64,000 nt of DNA, taken from contig CM049313.1 in assembly GCA_026874595.1 (NCBI GenBank), forward strand, positions 53,705,659 through 53,769,658, read 5' to 3'. Positions within the stretch are counted from its first letter, which is position 1; the number at the start of each line of letters is the position of its first letter. The notes under the pieces were generated by a model. The model had not been told where the DNA came from. It saw only the letters and a program-made list of their open reading frames with translations, and did not search any database. Both the position numbers and the translations under genes were made by a program. This DNA is from Sipunculus nudus (Eukaryota > Annelida > Sipuncula > Golfingiida > Sipunculidae). Of the stretch, positions 57,166 to 64,000 are shown piece by piece.

Positions 57166-58597
57166 AAATCCTTGTTAGGCACCAGTTCACATGTGACCCT
57201 ACGCTCTTTACACAGCGCTTTAACTATAGGCCTACTACCTATATTGTAAGCCCTGTTTGTTTTGGCCTCGTATCCTGAATTGCTACACCAGAGGGGAGCA
57301 CTGTATTTTTGTCCAATCAGGTGAGACCTTGTGCTGGAAGACACTGCCAAGCGAAGAATATACGGAGCCAATCATGTTCATTTCGTTTTGATTGACAGCT
57401 CATCTCCCCGGTAACCGTCTGAACAGGCCACAGGCTCAGAGAGAATTGCCCGAGACGTGGTTTGCTTAGGGCCTTGGGCACATAGGATGCCCGGCCGGTG
57501 AGCTGTAATTCAAACGAAACGTAACAACAAAGGCTGTGTGCACACCTCGCTGGCTGGTTTCAGTTCTGCAGACAACAGATACATGGCTACGCTAACAAAG
57601 TCATAATGTCAAAATCGAATCGGTCGATGATGCGAAAATGCAGAGGGAGCAACTAAACTTCGACCGTAAACTCATCAAGCGGCGCTTGAAGCGCAGCTAT
57701 GGGCAAAGCCAGGATGCCTGTCGAGTGGTAGTTTATTTGCATCTGGTTGGCTGCTTGTCACATCATATACGCACGTTTTTTTTCAGCGGACAACGAATCG
57801 CCATCTGGTGTCTAAATATATAATAAACGGTCAAAGCTGGCAGCGTGAAAATCAGTTGTCTTTTAGAGCCTCGGGAGCGTAATGTGACCCAAAAATTATG
57901 CGGGTTTAAGAAAGATCGGTTCTTAGGCAAAAAAAAAAAAAAATGGTATGGTTCTCAGGCACCGTCCGTGCAATTTTAACCCCCTGCATCAAACATTTTT
58001 ATTTTCATTTTTATCTTCCAAGAAGATAAAATAGTACAATTTATGTGGAGCATTTACCTGTTTATGAAAATCTGTTATTTTCATGCTTTCCCTTGATCAT
58101 GTGACATTTTTATCGAACATACAAAAAAGGTAAAAATCAAAATATAGCCAGCCCGCAGTGATTTCTGAAGAAGGTACCTAAGAACAATACCCTCTTTTTA
58201 TTTTTGCCTAAGAGGAATCGTTCATAGACGAACGCGGCAGCGGAATCCGCGTGGAAACACAGTATCCGCAAAACTCGGTTTTGGCAGATACAATAATTTG
58301 ATGTTACCATCCGGCCTCTTCCGTATTAGCGGTGTGCCAATTTATCTTTCATATCGATGATTGGTCATATTATTTCATAAACGATTATAGATTAAATAGG
58401 TTAATATTTTGTAAAATCGATCACAACGATTACGTATACACATCCAAAGAGGTCAATCTGTCAGAGCCATATGAAAGAGGGGAACAAAATAGTGAACAGC
58501 ATTAATACTGAACCTTGTGGAACGAACAAGTGTCAACATTCCGGCCGTGACCTTTCTTTTCAGCGCGGTGTACAAATGAGGTTTAATTTGCAATATA
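57166..58597. other. intergenic, no gene supported
   Basis: A short A run lies near 57930-57942. No recognised element. Confidence 0.35.
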
Positions 58598-58646
58598 TAT
58601 TATATATAAATATATATATATATGTGTGTGTGTATATATATATATA
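58598..58646. repeat. TA/TG microsatellite
   Basis: About 50 bp of TA with a short TG run inside. Confidence 0.9.
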
Positions 58647-58874
58647 TTAAAGGTATATATGTGTATAGTTTGATTCTATACACCAGATATCAAGATAATA
58701 TAGAAGATATGTAAGATAATCGTTTAATAATCGATCATCGGTGTTTTTTTTCTAACTTTGAATCATCGATAAAGATTTTCCAACCAATTCCTATCAATAT
58801 TCGATATAATTGTATTAAATGCGGCGATATCCAGGATCCTGGATACCGCCGCATAAAAAGCTTTAGTCCATCTC

Positions 58875-58978
58875 TGGACCCTTGTGTCCTATGTTAGACC
58901 TGATGGACGGACACGTAGGGTCCATGGCACATCTGCCAAATCCTAAGAGCACCATCGTTACAAAATATGTAACGATGG
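58875..58978. other. two adjacent hairpins
   Basis: TGGACCCTTGTGTCC (58875-58889) pairs imperfectly with GGACACGTAGGGTCCA (58909-58924). CCATCGTTACA (58952-58962) pairs perfectly with TGTAACGATGG (58968-58978) around a five-base loop. They lie just left of the inverted duplication. Role unknown; they could mark the end of a foldback element. Confidence 0.6.
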
Positions 58979-59444
58979 GTTTGGGGTCCTCAGCTGAGAT
59001 GACAGGCCTAATCGCTTACAAAAACTGAACCTGGCTTATCTAGAGAACCGTTACTAACCGTCTACAAGTTTGATTGTACTTTCCTACTTCAAATATATAA
59101 TATTTTGATTCTTTTTCCTCGCGGATCCTCTAAGACAGGCAGTCATGACCTGTTTACAATATGGAAGACCTACCGCGGTGCACTGTGGGACGGAATCGCA
59201 CTCTCCAAGCATATGAAAGCCTGCTGTATTTCTGCATTCACTGCAATCGGGCCGGACCCTAAGACCTTGAGATGGTATCCAGCATTCACGACCTCTTTAT
59301 TGCCAAAAGGAAAAGCCTAATGATAGAAATGACTGGATCTGTTCATTATCTTAAGGAAAATACCTAGAAATCGATGCCATAAAGATCTATTAGGCTTGCT
59401 GCTTTCCCTCATACAGATGTGGTCAATTTGATCATATTGTATGT

Positions 59445-59785
59445 CAGTGGTGGATCAAGAGGGGTGCCCCCCCCCCCCTTGAGCTAAAACATCTATCTTT
59501 TTACTTAATTTTCCCAGATATTTGTAATTAATTTTCATTTTTTTCAGATTATTTTATTCCCTAGCTATTAAATTATAAAATTAACCACAGTTTGTTACTT
59601 TTAAATTCATAATGTGCATATCTGTACGTGATATGCTCAATAATTAAGACAGCACCCAAAATTTCTTTACCGACGGATCGAGTCTTTCCGTTATAACACT
59701 CTGCCGGGTCATAACTTCGAGGAAACAGTTTATAATTTTTTTCAACATGGGAGGAAGACCCTCCCCATGTATACCAGTAATAAAC

Positions 59786-59854
<69 letters not shown>

Positions 59855-59963
59855 CAGAAAATTGTTAAAAAAAGAACAAAAGAACTTATTAATTCTTAAT
59901 ATACCCACTTTCCGCTAACCCATATTAGCACTCCCTTGTTCTCATATTTCTGGATCCGCCACT
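59445..59963. mobile_element. MITE of the GGATCCGCC family inserted in the left arm
   Basis: The element begins CAGTGGTGGATCAAGA and ends TCTGGATCCGCCACTC, related to the 11972-12183 element. It contains a poly(C) run near 59468-59480 and the TA microsatellite at 59790-59852. It interrupts the inverted duplication. Confidence 0.6.
59790..59852. repeat. (TA)n microsatellite
   Basis: About 62 bp of TA repeat inside the MITE. Confidence 0.95.
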
Positions 59964-60431
59964 CTATTTCTACATCTTGTTTGTAATATTTCTCTCTCGC
60001 GCTCACTTTGTGATTTTTTCCTTCCGTCCCCCTCCCCCAGGCAAGATATAAACATATAATAAAGGATTTATCCCGAATACATATTAAAACATTACATTAG
60101 ACAAGATTAGAATTCATGAAAAGCCTATTGTACAATCAATTTAATTTCTCAATAATTTTTTGTATGGAAGCCATAACCATATATATACAGCCTTTGACGA
60201 TTTTCACAAACACGCTTGCATATGCAGGGAAATAAAAAAAATATGGTGGACAAGATGTGTTTGCCCAACCAAGCACTGTAATGTATATAAACGATCTTAA
60301 TTTAGGCGTTTTGTATTAAGATTTTACTTATTTGTGTGATCAAAATAACCAAAAACTGCTTATTGTTACATCCCAAATTAACACAAAATTATGCACAAAT
60401 GTACTTGCTATTAATGCGAAGTATGTATATT

Positions 60432-60478
<47 letters not shown>
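60432..60478. repeat. (TA)n microsatellite
   Basis: About 46 bp of TA repeat. Confidence 0.95.
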
Positions 60479-60479
<1 letters not shown>

Positions 60480-60481
<2 letters not shown>

Positions 60482-61154
60482 TTAGACTAAACGTTTGCCA
60501 AGGTACACAAACATTGCATTGCACCACAATACACATTCTGCAAATGTCATTTTTTTTTAACCATTACATGCAGATGTACTGGCCCGGGGCCCGGCCTGTG
60601 TCTAACTCCGCTGGGTCGGTCCATTGTCCAATATAAAATGTTGTTTATCTGAAAACTATATACTTTTGAAAAGCTAAAGAGAATTCACCTAAAATTAAAT
60701 TTATTTTTGGTAGAGATATTTATGTCTCATGTGTCAAGTCTGTAAGCTGTCTTGTGCATGCCTACATCTGCGCAGTGAGGTAAAAACTCAGACAGCGTCG
60801 TTTTAAAGGAGCGCAATCATTTTAAGAAATCAATACGACTATAAACAAGATGCATATCGATTGTCACAGAGGAACGAGCTGGTTTTTTAACGTAACTGTG
60901 AACAGGGAGTATTTATTTTATAATATGAAAGGCCTGTTTAAATCTTTACTTATAACCAATAACGTTTAACATAAACGTTACAAGAAAACCATGAACTTTT
61001 TATCCGTATATATTATCCGTATATTATTGTATATATCTCAACTCTATAAATTTGAGAGGCTTTTTCATAAGACTTTTATCAGGAATTCAGTTATTGCGTT
61101 AATTCTCACTTAACATACATAAATATGTGTGTTTGCATGTGTGTGTGAAAGGGG

Positions 61155-61157
<3 letters not shown>
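60480..61157. other. loop of the inverted duplication, no gene seen
   Basis: No supported feature. Confidence 0.35.

Positions 61158-61159
<2 letters not shown>

Positions 61160-61227
<68 letters not shown>
61160..61227. repeat. (TA)n microsatellite
   Basis: About 68 bp of TA repeat. Confidence 0.95.
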
Positions 61228-61228
<1 letters not shown>

Positions 61229-62360
61229 CCTAATATTATCATGCATGCTTTTCGCTGTATACGACATCTAGTTCTTAACAAAAAATGTTGACGGAGCGCA
61301 TTTTATTTATAACATGACATGCATACAAAACAGTTATCGGACTGAGCGCATTCTCTTATAACATTAATATAAATATAAAAGGATTGCATTTATTCTACAG
61401 CTGACATACATTCTAAATCATGGCATGCGCTAAAGCGGGCGGCAAGCGCAAGCGGTCACGCGGTATTTTCAAAACAGACATGCTTTGGCGGAATGTGGAA
61501 TCGCTATGGAAGATGAAGAACTTATGTGGTATTTTATATTTTTGTCTGAGACAAGTACCGCCGTTTAGCGCAAATTTAATAAAATAATCATGATTGTGCT
61601 TGGTGAACAATAACATATTATTTAATAAACAAGTATATTATATGTTATATGTTATAACATATATATATGTAATTTATACAAATCAATTAATTATATATAA
61701 ACATGCATATGCATATATAAAGTTCTTATTAATGATATATTTTCTTACATATTGTAGTGTATAAGTAAGTTGTTATTTAAATACATTTTACCAGATTTTC
61801 AATAGACACAATAGATATTTACTATAGGCATGCGCACACGCCCGGCATGCAGACATCGCTCCATGCATGCAGTGCATGTTTCGGCCCTCATATGCTTTCT
61901 TAATAGAAATTTTAAGAGGAATTTTCTATTTTATACCTGAATTACCTTATATTTTGTTTCTCTATGACCAGTACTAAAGTACTAACATGTATCAGGAATT
62001 CCTCGATAGACAAGAATACCAGCGGGAGCCCTTTTTTATTTTTTTAAAAGAATAAATTCCCCTTTGCGACTTAAGGTATATGTGTACATGTGTATTATAC
62101 ACAGTATACATATTTATGTCCTTGAGCAGAATCACGATATCCCTGACTTTTTACATTTCTTTACGGAAATTACAAAATTAAATTATGAATATAGTAAAAC
62201 ATAGGCCTACTTTACCTCTCCAGTGCAGTTTAGTCCGGTGCCGACAGTCTTAAATTCTTGTGACAATTAATAAAGTATCCGACCTTTCTTAACTATTTGA
62301 TCATCTGGTATTTTCATTGTGAGAGTATATATATATTCAGCGAGAGACTCATGAATGGAA

Positions 62361-62363
<3 letters not shown>
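61228..62363. other. loop of the inverted duplication, no gene seen
   Basis: AT-rich. A cluster of GCATGC palindromes occurs near 61829-61878. No gene supported. Confidence 0.35.

Positions 62364-62416
<53 letters not shown>
62364..62416. repeat. (TA)n microsatellite
   Basis: About 53 bp of TA repeat directly before a Penelope-like tail. Confidence 0.95.
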
Positions 62417-62419
<3 letters not shown>

Positions 62420-62498
62420 CAGTGTTGTTTTTCTACAGAGTTATACCGCTCTGGCCTAGTCTGTAGGCCATAGAGCACTTTACAATGGAGGGTAACTC
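62417..62498 (+). mobile_element. small fragment with Penelope-like tail and nested hairpins
   Basis: TTACAGTGTTGTTTTTCTAC at 62417 matches the Penelope-like tail at about 10577 with one difference over 20 bases. AGAGTTATACC and GGGTAACTCT are inverted partners, and CTCTGGCCTA pairs with TAGGCCATAGAG inside them. The fragment lies between TA microsatellites. Confidence 0.45.
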
Positions 62499-62501
62499 TA
62501 C

Positions 62502-62503
62502 CT

Positions 62504-62570
<67 letters not shown>
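62502..62570. repeat. (TC)n(TA)n microsatellite
   Basis: TC repeat changing to TA repeat. Confidence 0.95.
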
Positions 62571-62574
<4 letters not shown>

Positions 62575-62879
62575 CATTTTTAGCTTTTATGCGCATTTGA
62601 TTGTACTTATTTTTATATCCCCACAAAGATGAGTATGCCTTATTATAGACTATGTATAAATATATGGTGTATTCCTACCAGTATAAGTCGTTATTTTTGC
62701 TGAATTTTTATGGATAAAAAATTTATAATGTCATGTTTTCATATTTATTCGGGATAAATCATTTTTCATATGTTCCATGTTTATATATGGCTTGGGGGTA
62801 GGGGATTGAAGGAAGAAACACACAAAGCGATTTCAGGTGATTTTGATAATGTACAGTTTTCAGTAAAAAAAATCATTTC

Positions 62880-63388
62880 CAGTGTCATTTAACAAGAGAG
62901 GAAAAAATACATTTCCAGTGTCATTTACGAGAAAGAGAGAGGTAGAGAAAGAGAGAGAGATAGAAATGTTACAAACACTCCAATTGATACAATATAATCT
63001 AATTGACCTCATCTGTATGAGGGAAAGCAGCAAGCCTAATAGACCTTTATGGCATCGATTTCTAGGTATTTTCCTTAAGATAATGAACAGATCCAGTCAT
63101 TTCTATCATTAGGCTTTTCCTTTTGGCAATAAAGAGGTCGTGAATGCTGGATACCATCTCAAGGTCTTAGGGTCCGGCCCGATTGCAGTGAATGCAGACA
63201 TACAGCAGGCTTTCATATGCTTGGAGAGTGCGATTCCGTCCCACAGTGCACCGCGGTAGGTCTTCCATATTGTAAACAGGTCATGACTGCCTGTCTTAGA
63301 GGATCCGCGAGGAAAAAGAATCAAAATATTATATATTTGAAGTAGGAAAGTACAATCAAACTTGTAGACGGTTAGTAACGGTTCTCTA
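62880..63388 (-). repeat. right arm of the large inverted duplication
   Basis: Inverted counterpart of 59041-59442 (62987-63388) and of the sequence beyond the left-arm MITE (about 62880-62986). The outer end at 63388 abuts CACTGTTAAAAATTACCG, which may be the start of another short element. Confidence 0.85.
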
Positions 63389-63828
63389 CACTGTTAAAAA
63401 TTACCGTAAAATAACGGCGCATAAGACTGTAAATTAACGCCGCTTTGCAATGTAGACGCTCTTGTGCGTTGAATAACGCGCAAATGCAACGTCAAATGAT
63501 GAGCGTCTGTGAAAATGGTGTGACACGTGTGTAAAGCAGACGGTACAGATGAAATAAACCGCGCGTCATGTGATCAGCGGGGCCACTCATGACGTCAACA
63601 TCCTGGATCTTTTGACTCCACGGCGGGAAGAGAAGCCATTTTTGTCCGTCTGCTGGCTGCTGAAAGTCACAGAAGTTACCAAGCATCTTCATTGGTAAAA
63701 TGTTCTTCTTTAATATGTAGGCATAAATCTGTTTACTGTGTTAGTTGTTATTCTAATACTGTTAAATAGTGTACGTTGGTAATGGTATAGTGGTACGAGG
63801 CCAATCTCGTTCATGTGTTCCCTCAGTT

Positions 63829-63830
<2 letters not shown>
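63389..63830. other. right end of window, no gene seen
   Basis: Contains ATTACCGTAAAATAACGG near 63400, resembling the end of a short DNA element. No gene supported. Confidence 0.35.

Positions 63831-63859
<29 letters not shown>
63831..63859. repeat. poly(G) run, about 28 bp
   Basis: Uninterrupted G run, able to form a quadruplex and hard to sequence accurately. Confidence 0.95.
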
Positions 63860-63900
63860 CGACTGTCACTGGCAGGGGTAGAAGAGTGATTGAGTTGGAA

Positions 63901-63946
63901 ATATATATTATGTATATATGTGTATATATATTATATATATATATAT
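63901..63946. repeat. TA-rich microsatellite
   Basis: Imperfect TA repeat near the window end. Confidence 0.85.
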
Positions 63947-64000
63947 AAACCTTTTATAATGTGTGACATTTGTGTGATGTTGATATTATATATTAATTAA

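Larger units (their letters stand above)
59041..60036 (+). repeat. left arm of a large inverted duplication, split by a MITE
   Basis: 59041-59442 matches 62987-63388 in inverted orientation at about 98% identity with the same length, 402 bp. After the MITE at about 59443-59963 the match resumes (TGTTTGTAATATTTCTCTCT near 59977) against the continuation of the other arm. Both arms contain the same 71-codon open frame with one amino-acid difference, which is probably chance. Confidence 0.85.

Noticed and set aside
59105-59320. 71-codon frame conserved in both arms of the inverted duplication
   Set aside because: Conservation is explained by the 98% identity of the arms. No domain was recognised.

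Overview
The window is animal nuclear DNA. It is AT-rich, intron-bearing and crowded with transposon debris, TA/TC/GA microsatellites and poly(C)/poly(G) runs, with no operons or bacterial signals. The repeat types (a Penelope-like remnant with a hammerhead ribozyme, a Ty3/gypsy element with a PNMA-like Gag, TGACCTTTGACCT-type repeats, tRNA-like SINEs) suggest a marine invertebrate, perhaps a mollusc. The species cannot be named from sequence alone.

Layout: about 780-9211 is a decayed Ty3/gypsy retrotransposon in + orientation. Its Gag starts with an RRM-like segment. Pol (protease, RT, RNase H, integrase) carries frameshifts and a stop. Its 3' LTR is split by 2.3 kb of other DNA between 56-bp duplications. 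10021-10600 is the end of a Penelope-like element with a hammerhead ribozyme. 11972-12183, 25839-27943, 31078-31639 and 42560-42747 are inverted-repeat DNA elements, the second being a clear hAT-type element with an 8-bp target duplication. 13090-13448 is a CR1/L2-like LINE tail. 27960-29015 holds repeats studded with nuclear-receptor half-sites. 49700-50430 is an LTR-like unit with heat-shock-type elements and a TATA box. 59041-63388 is a large inverted duplication.

The host genes are the main result. Three genes share one unusual three-exon design: gene A (minus, 16639 to 12865), gene B (minus, 39245 to 34089) and gene C (plus, 51373 to 55239). Each has a 37-nt first coding exon giving the start of a signal peptide (MNSSRIFLALVL, MNRCRIFSFLTL, MTSRWIFSRLTL), a phase-1 intron, one Ser/Thr/Asn-rich exon of very different length and repeat content (223, 2737 and 1789 nt), a phase-2 intron, and a short last exon with a hydrophobic tail typical of a GPI-anchor signal. 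The middle exon is built of 25-residue repeats in B, of 17-residue (51-bp) repeats in C, and is short in A. They look like a divergent family of GPI-anchored mucin-like surface proteins whose repeat exon evolves quickly between conserved ends. I do not recognise the family. A weaker set of candidate exons lies on the minus strand at 45267-42031. The remaining DNA is intergenic or intronic and mostly repeats.
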